A stretch of DNA of 64,000 nucleotides from UBA5287 sp041672395 (GTDB lineage: Bacteria > Bacteroidota > Bacteroidia > Bacteroidales > Dysgonomonadaceae), in NCBI GenBank assembly GCA_041672395.1, contig JBAYZS010000005.1:20423-84422 (forward strand). Direction: 5' to 3'. The translations under genes and the position numbers were made by a program. The notes under the pieces were generated by a model. The model searched no databases. It was not told the DNA's origin and saw only the letters and a list, made by a program, of their open reading frames with translations. Below are positions 56,919-64,000 of this stretch, one piece after another. The first letter of the stretch is position 1; each line of letters starts with the position of its first letter.

Positions 56919-57209
56919 ATGACACACGAAGAATTATTAGAAAAGCTAGCAGAAAGACTCGATTGGGAACAAGCAAAAGTGACTGATGTACTGGAATCAA
57001 TGGTTACAATAATAAATGAGCAATTAGTTAATAATGTTCATATTTCAATCGATGGTGTCGGTGTTTTTGAAACTTTTAAAAATGAAGAGCGCATTTCTTT
57101 AGATCCAACCACACGAGCGCGTTATCTTGTTCCACCAGAAGTGATTGCTGTTTTTAATCCCGACTTAATATTAAATAATAGATTTAAGAAAGGAGGCGAC
57201 AATGAATAA
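56919..57209 (+). CDS. HU/IHF family DNA-binding protein
   Basis: A 96-residue HU-fold protein: THEELLEKLAERLDWEQAKV, then HISIDGVGVFETFKNEERIS and the tail SLDPTTRARYLVPPEVIAVF. The core pattern is IHF/HU-like, but the DNA-intercalating arm lacks the classic RNPxTG and reads LDPTTRARYLVPP. The ATG at 56919 is chosen because the nine codons before it start at TTG. It overlaps the next gene by 8 bases. Confidence 0.85.
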   Translation: MTHEELLEKLAERLDWEQAKVTDVLESMVTIINEQLVNNVHISIDGVGVFETFKNEERISLDPTTRARYLVPPEVIAVFNPDLILNNRFKKGGDNE

Positions 57210-57792
57210 TGTAACTCTTTCAGAGATTGCAAATCTTGTTGCTTCAAAAGTCGACATTTCAAAAGAAGAAACAGAAGCTTTTGTAAATCAATTGTTTGAA
57301 ATAATATTTGATTCGCTTACAATAGATGAGTCTATTAACATAAATAACTTCGGAACCTTTAAACTGACAAAGGTTCAAGCAAACGTAAATGATGGATCTG
57401 ATAAAAATCAAGAGTTCCGTTCAGAATATAACGTGAGTTTTACACCAGATTCAGTATTAAGTAATCTTGTAAACAAACCATTTGCTCAATTTGAAAAAAC
57501 ATTACTTGCAGACGGAATTGATCTTGATTTACCAATACAGACTGAAATTGAAGGAGATTTTGAATTACTCGAAAAAGAAGATTTAGTTATAAACGAACAA
57601 CAACTTATTATTACTGAAGTCAAAGATAAATCGAGAGATAATAAAGAGTTGGACATTGAAAAACAAGTACAAAAAAAATCCGAAGCTAATTCAAATGATA
57701 ACAAAAAGCTTCCAAAATGGCCAATAATTCTTGGAGCTGCAGCAGTAATAGGAATTTTTACATATCTTTTAATCGATGATTCTTCCGATTAG
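57202..57792 (+). CDS. HU-domain protein with C-terminal membrane anchor
   Basis: A 196-residue protein. Residues 1-90 have an HU-like fold (VTLSEIANLVASKVDISKEE, NINNFGTFKLTKVQANVNDG). An acidic and charged linker follows (about residues 100-170), then one hydrophobic helix, WPIILGAAAVIGIFTYLLI, and a short tail DDSSD. It therefore seems to tie an HU-like domain to the inner membrane. GGAGG at 57192-57196 gives a strong Shine-Dalgarno site inside the upstream gene, which it overlaps by 8 bases. Confidence 0.8.
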   Translation: MNNVTLSEIANLVASKVDISKEETEAFVNQLFEIIFDSLTIDESININNFGTFKLTKVQANVNDGSDKNQEFRSEYNVSFTPDSVLSNLVNKPFAQFEKTLLADGIDLDLPIQTEIEGDFELLEKEDLVINEQQLIITEVKDKSRDNKELDIEKQVQKKSEANSNDNKKLPKWPIILGAAAVIGIFTYLLIDDSSD

Positions 57793-57832
57793 TTGTTGTA
57801 TTTAATTGTTTTTTTTATAAAATTGGTTAGAA

Positions 57833-58384
57833 ATGAGTCATATAACAAACTTGTTAATTAGTAGGAGAAGCGTTCGCAAATATTCTGATGAACTTTTGGC
57901 TCCTGAAGAAACTGAATTGATTTTACAAGCAGCTTTATTGTCGCCAACATCAAAAAATAGTCACTCTTGGAATTTCATAATTGTTGAAGACAAAGAAATG
58001 CTTCAAAAGCTCTCGATTTGTAAACCTGAAAGTGGCAAATTTATTGCAGATGCAGCATTAGCAATAGTTGTTGTTGGAAATCCTTTGTTAAGTCAGGCAT
58101 GGATTGAAGATGCATCGATCGCTTCTTTTGCAATGCAAATGCAAGCTGAAGATTTAGGAATAAAAAGTTGTTGGGTACAAGTTCGGAATCGTGAATTTTC
58201 TGAAACTGTCACTTCCGGTGAGTATATAAATGATTTATTAAATATCCCAATGCCATTAGAAGTGTTAAGTATTATTGCATTCGGTAAAAATCAAAAACCC
58301 CGAACCCCACATGATGTTGATGCATTGTTATGGGAAAAGATACATATTGGTAAATATCCCTTAGAATCAGATGATTCAAAATAG
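57833..58384 (+). CDS. Nitroreductase family protein
   Basis: A 183-residue FMN-binding protein. It has ITNLLISRRSVRKYSDELLA and LLSPTSKNSHSWNFIIVED, the FMN-site residues of the nitroreductase fold, then LSQAWIEDASIASFAMQMQA and LSIIAFGKNQKP. It is shorter than NfsA/NfsB, within the range of the compact subfamily. The electron acceptor is unknown. It follows the HU pair by 40 bases. Confidence 0.9.
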   Translation: MSHITNLLISRRSVRKYSDELLAPEETELILQAALLSPTSKNSHSWNFIIVEDKEMLQKLSICKPESGKFIADAALAIVVVGNPLLSQAWIEDASIASFAMQMQAEDLGIKSCWVQVRNREFSETVTSGEYINDLLNIPMPLEVLSIIAFGKNQKPRTPHDVDALLWEKIHIGKYPLESDDSK

Positions 58385-58401
58385 TAAGATAAGCATAGCA
58401 A

Positions 58402-59187
58402 ATGAAAATAGTTTTTGTAGGATCTGGTAATTTGGCCACTCAACTTTCATTGGGACTAAAAGACTCAGGTCATTCAATTATTCAAGTATTCAGTAGGTCA
58501 ATTGAAAATGCAAAGCAATTAGCCGATAAGTTAGGAGCAGAATACACGAATGATTTGCAACATATTTCTCCAGATGCTGAGTTATATTTTTTTTCAGTTA
58601 AAGATGATATTCTTGGTGAAGTCATCCATAATTTTCCTGCAACAAAAGGAGTATTGGTTCACACAGCCGGAGCAATTTCCATGAATGTATTTAAAGGACG
58701 AAAAGAAAGATATGGTGTATTTTATCCTTTACAAACATTTAATAAAAATAGGAAGATTGATTTTCATCAAATTCCTGTATTCCTTGAAGCAAGTGACAAC
58801 GAGGCTTCAACTTGTTTGGAAGAAATTGCAAAAAGTGTTTCCGACCATTTTCAATTTTTGTCAAGTGAAAAAAGACAATATCTTCATTTGGCAGCTGTTT
58901 TTGCCTGCAATTTTACAAATCACATGTATGTTTTAGCTTCAAATCTGTTGAAAGATCAAGGTCTCGAGTTTGATGTATTGAAACCACTTATCAGTGAAAC
59001 TGCAAATAAGGTAATGGAGCTTTCTCCTCAACTAGCTCAAACAGGTCCTGCTGTTCGTTTCGATGAGAATGTTATTCAGAAACATATTAGTTTATTAAAA
59101 GACGATGCAATTCAAGAACTTTACATTAAATTGAGTAAAAGTATCCACTCACACAACTTATATAATCAATCAAAAAATAAAGTGTAA
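58402..59187 (+). CDS. DUF2520/Rossmann-like NAD(P)-binding protein
   Basis: A 261-residue protein with a Rossmann start MKIVFVGSGNLATQLSLGLK and a C-terminal helical domain with LHLAAVFACNFTNHMYVLAS. It fits the DUF2520 family, related to F420-dependent and pyrroline-5-carboxylate reductases, with no established reaction. It starts 17 bases after the nitroreductase gene. Confidence 0.85.
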   Translation: MKIVFVGSGNLATQLSLGLKDSGHSIIQVFSRSIENAKQLADKLGAEYTNDLQHISPDAELYFFSVKDDILGEVIHNFPATKGVLVHTAGAISMNVFKGRKERYGVFYPLQTFNKNRKIDFHQIPVFLEASDNEASTCLEEIAKSVSDHFQFLSSEKRQYLHLAAVFACNFTNHMYVLASNLLKDQGLEFDVLKPLISETANKVMELSPQLAQTGPAVRFDENVIQKHISLLKDDAIQELYIKLSKSIHSHNLYNQSKNKV

Positions 59188-59413
59188 ATATTCAAATCAT
59201 CATTTTATAATACAGATATTGATTGTTAACCGTATAATTACTCAGTGAAATAGAATAATAGATATTATCATTAAACGTTATATTTGTAATAGAATAACGG
59301 TAATTTGTTTTTTCATCTTTCTAATCCAAAGAAAATCGTCTAAATATGTTGTAAATTCAATTGTCTTGACACACTTCACAATTATTTAATTGAATAAATA
59401 TTAACATTACAAA

Positions 59414-59445
59414 TTTGATTCAAAATAAAACTCTACTTATATTTG
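59414..59445 (+). promoter_or_regulatory. Promoter for the 2-oxoacid oxidoreductase operon
   Basis: TTTG at 59414-59417, a 20-base spacer and TATATTTG at 59438-59445 match the consensus. The first ATG is 28 bases downstream. Confidence 0.7.
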
Positions 59446-59473
59446 TGTATTATCAATTAATCCTTATGTAGGA

Positions 59474-59704
59474 ATGGCAAAAGTAATAGGATATGTGGAA
59501 GTAAATACGCAACGTTGCAAAGGTTGTAATTTATGCGTAGTTTCTTGTCCAACAAATGTATTAGAACTTCAACCTCGTGAAGTGAATGATAGAGGGTATC
59601 ACTTCGTTTATATGAAAAATCCAGATGATTGTATAGGCTGTGCAAATTGCGGAACAGTATGTCCAGATGGATGTTTAACTGTTTACAGGAAGAAACTTGG
59701 ATAG
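59474..59704 (+). CDS. Two-cluster 4Fe-4S ferredoxin subunit of 2-oxoacid oxidoreductase
   Basis: A 76-residue ferredoxin with two CxxCxxCxxxC motifs: CKGCNLCVVSCPTNVLEL and CIGCANCGTVCPDGCLTVY. It is the delta subunit that carries electrons between the catalytic subunits and free ferredoxin. The gene opens the operon, 48 bases before the alpha subunit, the typical order. Confidence 0.93.
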   Translation: MAKVIGYVEVNTQRCKGCNLCVVSCPTNVLELQPREVNDRGYHFVYMKNPDDCIGCANCGTVCPDGCLTVYRKKLG

Positions 59705-59752
59705 TTAGATTGAAACTTATTCAGTACAATCACATAAATAAAAGAAAATATT

Positions 59753-60838
59753 ATGTCAGAAGAAATATCTCTGCTAAAAGGGAACGAGGCAATCGCCTAT
59801 GCTGCAATTAATTATGGTGTTGACGGATATTTTGGATATCCCATTACTCCTCAATCAGAAATTATTGAGACATTGATGGCCGCAGCTCCATGGAAAACTA
59901 CCGGAATGGTTGTTTTGCAAGCTGAAAGTGAGGTAGCCGCAATTAATATGGTATATGGAGGAGCTGCTTGTGGTAAATACTCAATGACTTCTTCATCAAG
60001 TACAGGAATGAGTCTGAAGCAAGAAGGAATATCTTACCTTGCAGGTGCTGAATTGCCATGCTTGTTAATAAATGTTCAGCGAGGTGGTCCCGGATTAGGA
60101 ACCATACAGCCTTCTCAAGCTGATTATTTTCAGACAGTTAAAGGTGGCGGTCATGGTGATTATAAATTGATTACCCTTGCACCAAATTCAGTACAGGAAA
60201 TGGCGGATTTTGTTTCTCTTGGTTTTGAACTGGCATTTAAATACCGGAATCCTGCAATGATTTTATCTGATGGAGTAATCGGTCAAATGATGGAAAAGGT
60301 GAAACTGCCTGAACCGCAGCGTCGTAGAACAGAACAAGAGATTCGTCAACAATGTCCATGGGCAACACTTGGTAAAACACCTGATAGAAAACCAAACATT
60401 ATTACCTCATTAGAGCTTGATCCTGTAATCATGGAAGAAAATAATGAGCGAATTCAAGCGAAGTATCGTGAAATTGAAAAACACGAAGTAAGGTATGAAG
60501 AATTCATGTGTGAAGATGCAGAGTACCTATTAGTAGCTTTTGGTTCAACAGCCAGAATTTGTCTGAAAGTAGTTGAACTAGCCAGAAAAGAAGGATATAA
60601 GGTAGGAATGTTGCGACCCATAACTTTATGGCCATTTCCTAGTGAAATTATTAATAAATATGCAGATCAGGTAAAAGGAATTCTTACTGTAGAGATGAAT
60701 GCTGGTCAGATGATAGAAGATGTGCGATTAGCAGTAAACGGAAAAGTAAAAGTAGAACATTACGGTCGTTTAGGAGGAATGGTTCCTACACCTGAAGCAA
60801 CATTGGAAGCGCTAAAAGAAAAAGTGATAAACTCTTGA
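59753..60838 (+). CDS. vorB: 2-oxoacid:ferredoxin oxidoreductase alpha subunit (VorB-type)
   Basis: A 361-residue subunit. It has YFGYPITPQSEIIETLMAAA, ESEVAAINMVYGGAACG, SSSSTGMSLKQEGISYLAGA and GGPGLGTIQPSQADYFQTV, the VorB-type signature rather than the PSTGLPT block of 2-oxoglutarate KorA. It oxidatively decarboxylates a branched-chain or related 2-oxoacid to the acyl-CoA with ferredoxin reduction. The exact substrate is not fixed by sequence. Confidence 0.88.
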   Translation: MSEEISLLKGNEAIAYAAINYGVDGYFGYPITPQSEIIETLMAAAPWKTTGMVVLQAESEVAAINMVYGGAACGKYSMTSSSSTGMSLKQEGISYLAGAELPCLLINVQRGGPGLGTIQPSQADYFQTVKGGGHGDYKLITLAPNSVQEMADFVSLGFELAFKYRNPAMILSDGVIGQMMEKVKLPEPQRRRTEQEIRQQCPWATLGKTPDRKPNIITSLELDPVIMEENNERIQAKYREIEKHEVRYEEFMCEDAEYLLVAFGSTARICLKVVELARKEGYKVGMLRPITLWPFPSEIINKYADQVKGILTVEMNAGQMIEDVRLAVNGKVKVEHYGRLGGMVPTPEATLEALKEKVINS

Positions 60839-60839
60839 T

Positions 60840-61010
60840 ATGGATCCAAAATTACGTAAATTATTTTTAGTACTATTCGCTATTGGAGCGATTGCAACAA
60901 TCATAGTGTTTTATGTATCAGAACGTAATCTCACATTGACTTGGATTCTTGGAGGAATAACTATTCTATGTTATATATTATTTCGGTTTACAAAGAAAAA
61001 AATCAACTAA
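60840..61010 (+). CDS. Small two-helix membrane protein inside the VorB operon
   Basis: A 56-residue frame from an ATG one base after the alpha-subunit stop to a stop one base before the beta-subunit start. Basic N-terminus MDPKLRKL, helix FLVLFAIGAIATIIVFYVS, a short loop, helix LTWILGGITILCYILF, and a basic end RFTKKKIN. The tight spacing on both sides shows it is a real, co-translated gene. Function unknown. Confidence 0.8.
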   Translation: MDPKLRKLFLVLFAIGAIATIIVFYVSERNLTLTWILGGITILCYILFRFTKKKIN

Positions 61011-61011
61011 A

Positions 61012-61773
61012 ATGAATAAAAGTGATATAGTAAGTCCTGAAAATTTGGTTTATCAGAAACCAGTTTTGATGAACGATAATCACATGCATTATTGTCCGGG
61101 ATGCTCTCATGGAGTTGTTCATAAGCTTATTGCAGAAGTTATCGATGAAATGAACATTCAGGATTCCACAATCGGTGTAGCACCAGTAGGTTGTGCCGTA
61201 TTTGCATATAACTATCTCGATATTGATTGGATGGAAGCAGCTCATGGTAGAGCTCCAGCTTTAGCAACAGCAGCCAAGAGAATGAATCCCGATAAAATGG
61301 TATTCACATACCAGGGAGATGGAGACCTTGCAGCTATTGGAACAGCAGAAACTATTCATGCTTGTAACAGAGGAGAAAATATTACCATTATCTTTATTAA
61401 CAACGGAATATATGGAATGACCGGAGGTCAGATGGCACCAACTACTCTAAGTAATATGGTGACATCGACTTCACCAGAGGGACGTGATGTGCAAACGATG
61501 GGGAACCCATTGAAAATATTGGATATGTTGGCATTACTTGACGGAGTATGTTTGGCTTCACGCCAGAGTGTTCATACTGCTAGTGCAGTAAAAAAAGCCA
61601 AAAGATATATTAGGTTAGCATTTGAGAACTCAATGGCTGGGAAGGGCACTTCGATTGTTGAAATTGTTTCAACTTGTAATGCAGGATGGAAAATGACCCC
61701 AGTGGATGCAAACAATTGGATGGAGGAGCATATGTTTAAAGTTTATCCCATTGGAGATTTGAAAAACATTTAA
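61012..61773 (+). CDS. 2-oxoacid:ferredoxin oxidoreductase beta subunit, TPP-binding
   Basis: A 253-residue subunit. CPGCSHGVVHKLIAEV carries a Cys pair for a cluster. The thiamine diphosphate motif begins GDGDLAAIGTAETIHACNRG and ends with INNGIYGMTGGQMAPTTLS. It pairs with VorB in the catalytic core. It starts one base after the small membrane protein gene. Confidence 0.93.
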   Translation: MNKSDIVSPENLVYQKPVLMNDNHMHYCPGCSHGVVHKLIAEVIDEMNIQDSTIGVAPVGCAVFAYNYLDIDWMEAAHGRAPALATAAKRMNPDKMVFTYQGDGDLAAIGTAETIHACNRGENITIIFINNGIYGMTGGQMAPTTLSNMVTSTSPEGRDVQTMGNPLKILDMLALLDGVCLASRQSVHTASAVKKAKRYIRLAFENSMAGKGTSIVEIVSTCNAGWKMTPVDANNWMEEHMFKVYPIGDLKNI

Positions 61774-61785
61774 AAGAAGAGAATA

Positions 61786-62340
61786 ATGTTACAAGAAATT
61801 GTTATAGCTGGTTTTGGAGGTCAGGGAGTATTATCAATGGGCAAGATTCTTGCCTATTCCGGAATAATGGAAGACAAAGAAGTCTCTTGGTATCCTGCTT
61901 ACGGACCGGAACAACGAGGAGGAACAGCAAATGTTACCGTAGTTGTCAGTGATGAACCCATCAGTTCACCTATCGTTGATAAATTTGATGTAGTGATTGT
62001 GCTTAATCAACCATCTATGGACAAATTCGAAAATAGAGTAAAACCCGGTGGAGCACTTATTTATGATGGATATGGAATTCATCACGCACCAACACGAAAA
62101 GATATTAATGTTTATAAGGTAAATGCTATGGATGAATCTGTGAAAATGAATAACACTAAAGTATTCAATATGATTATTTTAGGTGGTTTGTTGAAAGTTT
62201 CTCCCATGGTTAAATTAGAAAATGTAATGAAAGGGTTAAAGAAGTCCCTTCCAGAACGTCACCATAAACTTTTGCCTGCAAATGAAGAAGCCATTGCTCG
62301 TGGTATGGAAATCGTTGAGCAAATACAGAAAACAGAATAA
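61786..62340 (+). CDS. 2-oxoacid:ferredoxin oxidoreductase gamma subunit
   Basis: A 184-residue subunit of the catalytic core: EIVIAGFGGQGVLSMGKILA, SWYPAYGPEQRGGTANVTVV and VIVLNQPSMDKFENRVKPGG are typical of the POR/KOR gamma domain. It is the last gene of the operon, 12 bases after the beta subunit. The set therefore has separate alpha, beta, gamma and delta chains. Confidence 0.93.
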   Translation: MLQEIVIAGFGGQGVLSMGKILAYSGIMEDKEVSWYPAYGPEQRGGTANVTVVVSDEPISSPIVDKFDVVIVLNQPSMDKFENRVKPGGALIYDGYGIHHAPTRKDINVYKVNAMDESVKMNNTKVFNMIILGGLLKVSPMVKLENVMKGLKKSLPERHHKLLPANEEAIARGMEIVEQIQKTE

Positions 62341-62370
62341 TTTACAGTAAATGTAATCATTCTGTTAGAG

Positions 62371-62396
62371 GCCGGTTTAATTTGTATTAGACCGGC
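62371..62396. terminator. Possible hairpin between the convergent gamma-subunit and DEAD-box genes
   Basis: GCCGGT and ACCGGC pair, with TAA/TTA inside. It overlaps the helicase stop codon and lacks a clear T-run on either strand, so termination is uncertain. Confidence 0.35.
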
Positions 62397-63681
62397 TTCG
62401 CGATTTCATAGGTTTCTGGTCTGAAGTATTTGTCTTCTTGTCCGATACTTTTTTTGGGGTTTTGTTTCCCATGTTCACTGTTCGTTTACCTTTATTCCCA
62501 GATTTCTTATTATTTTTCTTTTCAAGTACAGGGTTATATTCGGGAGCTGCTCCCAATTCTGTAGGAACAGGTATTTTGTAAATAACTTTCTGAAGGAAGC
62601 TTTCTATTTGAGAAAAACGGAACTGTTCCTGTGGAGATACAAATGTGATTGCCATTCCGGTATCGCCAGCTCTGGCAGTTCGTCCAATCCTATGTACGTA
62701 ATCTTCCACATCATAAGGAACATCAAAATTGATGACAAGTGAAATATCATCGATATCAATGCCGCGAGCAACAATATCTGTAGCAACCAAAATATCAACA
62801 CGTTCATTGCGGAATTCATGCATCACATGATCGCGTTGAGCCTGGTCCAGGTCGGAGTGCATTTCGTCTGCCGATAATCCCATCCTTTTAAGAGTTTTGG
62901 CAATATCTTTTACTTTCTGTTTAGAACCGGAAAAAAGAATTACTTTATTAGGTTTCTTATCTTTGAAAAGTAGTTTTACAATCTCAAGTTTCTGAGGCTC
63001 ATAACAAATATATGCTGTTTGCATAATTGTTTCAGGAGGACGAGTAACGGCAATAGTTATTTCTTTGGGATTATGAAGAATAGTCTTAGCCAATTGTTGA
63101 ATTTTGGGAGGCATTGTAGCAGAAAACATGATTGTTTGTCTGTCTTTAGGAAGCAAATTTGAAATTTTCATGATATCATCATAAAATCCCATATCTAGCA
63201 TACGGTCAGCCTCATCGAGTATAAAATATTTTACACCCGAAAAATCAATTTTATATAAGTTGATATGTGAAAGCAGTCTTCCTGGAGTAGCAATAACCAC
63301 TTCCGCACCTTTAAGCAGTCCACGTTTTTGCACATCCCAAGCATCACTGTCATTTCCTCCGTAAACGGCAACAGACGAAAACGGAGTAAAATAAGAAAAG
63401 CCCTCCATTTGTTGGTCCACTTGTTGGGCCAATTCGCGCGTAGGCTCCATGATTATTGCATTCACTTTGTGTTGGTCCTGCTTTTCTGTCTGTAGGTTAT
63501 TGAGGAGTGGCAGTAAAAAAGCCGCAGTTTTCCCAGTACCTGTTTGTGCAACAGCAATAACATCTTTTTTATCTAAAATTACAGGGATTGCCTGTTCCTG
63601 TATCGGAGTAGTTTCGGTAAAATTCATTGCTTGCAGACCTTCCAAGAGAGAATCGCACAGCGGTAGTTCAGTAAATAACAT
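62377..63681 (-). CDS. DEAD-box RNA helicase (RhlE-like)
   Basis: A 434-residue ATP-dependent RNA helicase. Motifs in order: Q motif with GLQAMNFTETTPIQEQAIPV, Walker A AQTGTGKTAAF, PTRELAQQ, TPGRLL, DEAD (LDEADRMLDMGF), SAT (MFSATMPP), and VATDIVARGIDIDDI plus HRIGRTARAG. A basic, low-complexity tail of about 60 residues (Lys, Asn, Ser-rich) follows, as in RhlE. It probably acts on rRNA or mRNA structure. Confidence 0.95.
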   Translation of the reverse strand: MLFTELPLCDSLLEGLQAMNFTETTPIQEQAIPVILDKKDVIAVAQTGTGKTAAFLLPLLNNLQTEKQDQHKVNAIIMEPTRELAQQVDQQMEGFSYFTPFSSVAVYGGNDSDAWDVQKRGLLKGAEVVIATPGRLLSHINLYKIDFSGVKYFILDEADRMLDMGFYDDIMKISNLLPKDRQTIMFSATMPPKIQQLAKTILHNPKEITIAVTRPPETIMQTAYICYEPQKLEIVKLLFKDKKPNKVILFSGSKQKVKDIAKTLKRMGLSADEMHSDLDQAQRDHVMHEFRNERVDILVATDIVARGIDIDDISLVINFDVPYDVEDYVHRIGRTARAGDTGMAITFVSPQEQFRFSQIESFLQKVIYKIPVPTELGAAPEYNPVLEKKNNKKSGNKGKRTVNMGNKTPKKVSDKKTNTSDQKPMKSRSRSNTN

Positions 63682-63700
63682 CTAATAGTTCTTGTTTACA

Positions 63701-63708
63701 CAAAGGTA
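63701..63708 (-). promoter_or_regulatory. Putative -7 promoter box for the DEAD-box helicase
   Basis: Minus-strand TACCTTTG matches TAnnTTTG and lies 19 bases before the start at 63681. Confidence 0.45.
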
Positions 63709-63775
63709 ATACAATTTATTGACAGTCGTTGAAAAATAATTATAGCAGATGCTTTTTTTATATTAAAAAATAATA

Positions 63776-63783
63776 TATCTTTG
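63776..63783 (+). promoter_or_regulatory. Putative -7 promoter box for tRNA-Ser
   Basis: TATCTTTG matches TAnnTTTG and lies 12 bases before the tRNA 5' end. Confidence 0.6.
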
Positions 63784-63795
63784 CACTCACTTTTA

Positions 63796-63880
63796 GGAGA
63801 GATGGCAGAGTGGTCGATCGCGGCGGTCTTGAAAACCGTTGAAGTGCGAGCTTCCGGGGGTTCGAATCCCTCTCTCTCCG
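63796..63880 (+). tRNA. tRNA-Ser (TGA)
   Basis: An 85-base class II tRNA. Acceptor GGAGAGA/TCTCTCC, discriminator G, anticodon TGA at 63830-63832 in loop CTTGAAA, long variable arm, T-loop TTCGAAT. The encoded 3' end is not CCA. Confidence 0.96.
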
Positions 63881-63915
63881 CAATATATGTTGTAAATCAA
63901 CAAGTTGTAATATAT

Positions 63916-63961
63916 ACACACGGTTCTACGCACAAAATAGCGTTGACTGTGTGTTTTTTTT
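63916..63961 (+). terminator. Rho-independent terminator after tRNA-Ser
   Basis: ACACACGGT pairs with ACTGTGTGT (one G-U), with an inner ACGC/GCGT helix, followed by a run of T to 63961. Confidence 0.85.
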
Positions 63962-64000
63962 GTAGTTAATCAAATAAATAGAGCTCGCTCACGCGGCAAC

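Noticed and set aside
63781..63969. A 62-codon + strand frame downstream of the DEAD-box gene
   Set aside because: It lies over tRNA-Ser and its terminator, so it is a chance frame.
1..64000. CRISPR arrays, insertion sequences, prophage or integron features
   Set aside because: No regular repeat-spacer pattern, transposase, integrase or attachment-like duplication was seen on either strand.

Overview
The window is an AT-rich chromosomal segment of a member of the Bacteroidota, most likely order Bacteroidales. Supporting signs: a Bacteroidota-specific DUF4295 ribosomal protein next to rpmB-rpmG; a sulfatase of the Ser type; DUF5009, PNGase F-like and DUF4468-like proteins; a VorB-type 2-oxoacid:ferredoxin oxidoreductase set; and many -7 boxes of the form TAnnTTTG, the Bacteroidota vegetative promoter. 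I see no insertion sequence, phage, plasmid, integron or CRISPR array. This is mostly core genome with a few envelope and glycan genes.

Layout. 1-14467: S10-spc-alpha ribosomal supercluster on the + strand, from a 5'-truncated rplC to rplQ, including secY, map, infA, rpmJ and rpoA, closed by a terminator at 14524-14557. 14701-19219: type II NADH dehydrogenase, an aldo/keto reductase, an SGNH-like secreted protein and a convergent PNGase F-like protein. 19299-28751: Nif3-like and zinc-ribbon proteins on +, then on - a probable operon trmB, Mrp, NUDIX, a 996-residue TPR protein and an outer-membrane barrel. 29153-36668: gdhA overlapping an AddB-like nuclease, a large YfhO membrane protein and a small barrel. 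36771-43444: metG, a DUF5009 acyltransferase with a sulfatase, an FMN reductase, tadA and a ribbon-helix-helix protein. 43595-49258: yraN, mmcQ-like, birA, pyrH, frr, rsgA, aroK and alanine dehydrogenase on +. 49292-52842: a - strand group of a TPR membrane protein, ribH, tRNA-Tyr, tRNA-Gly, a MATE exporter and a cyclophilin lipoprotein. 53019-59187: DUF4468-like protein, rpmB-rpmG-DUF4295, ftsY, rimO, two HU-family proteins (one with a membrane anchor), a nitroreductase and a DUF2520 protein. 59474-62340: VorB-type oxidoreductase operon with an embedded 56-residue membrane protein. 62377-63880: DEAD-box helicase and tRNA-Ser.

How the genes work together: the window is dominated by translation and protein export (ribosomal proteins, IF-1, SecY, FtsY, Map, Frr, RsgA, RimO, TrmB, TadA, MetRS, three tRNAs). 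Fermentative and anaerobic amino-acid metabolism (glutamate dehydrogenase, alanine dehydrogenase, 2-oxoacid:ferredoxin oxidoreductase) and envelope functions sit between these blocks.

The least explained items are a family of phased 11-bp GTG repeats in three intergenic regions (seven units at 28917-28993), a membrane-anchored HU-domain protein, the 56-residue two-helix protein inside the oxidoreductase operon, and a structured leader before rpsD. No clearly new multi-gene defence or mobile system was found.
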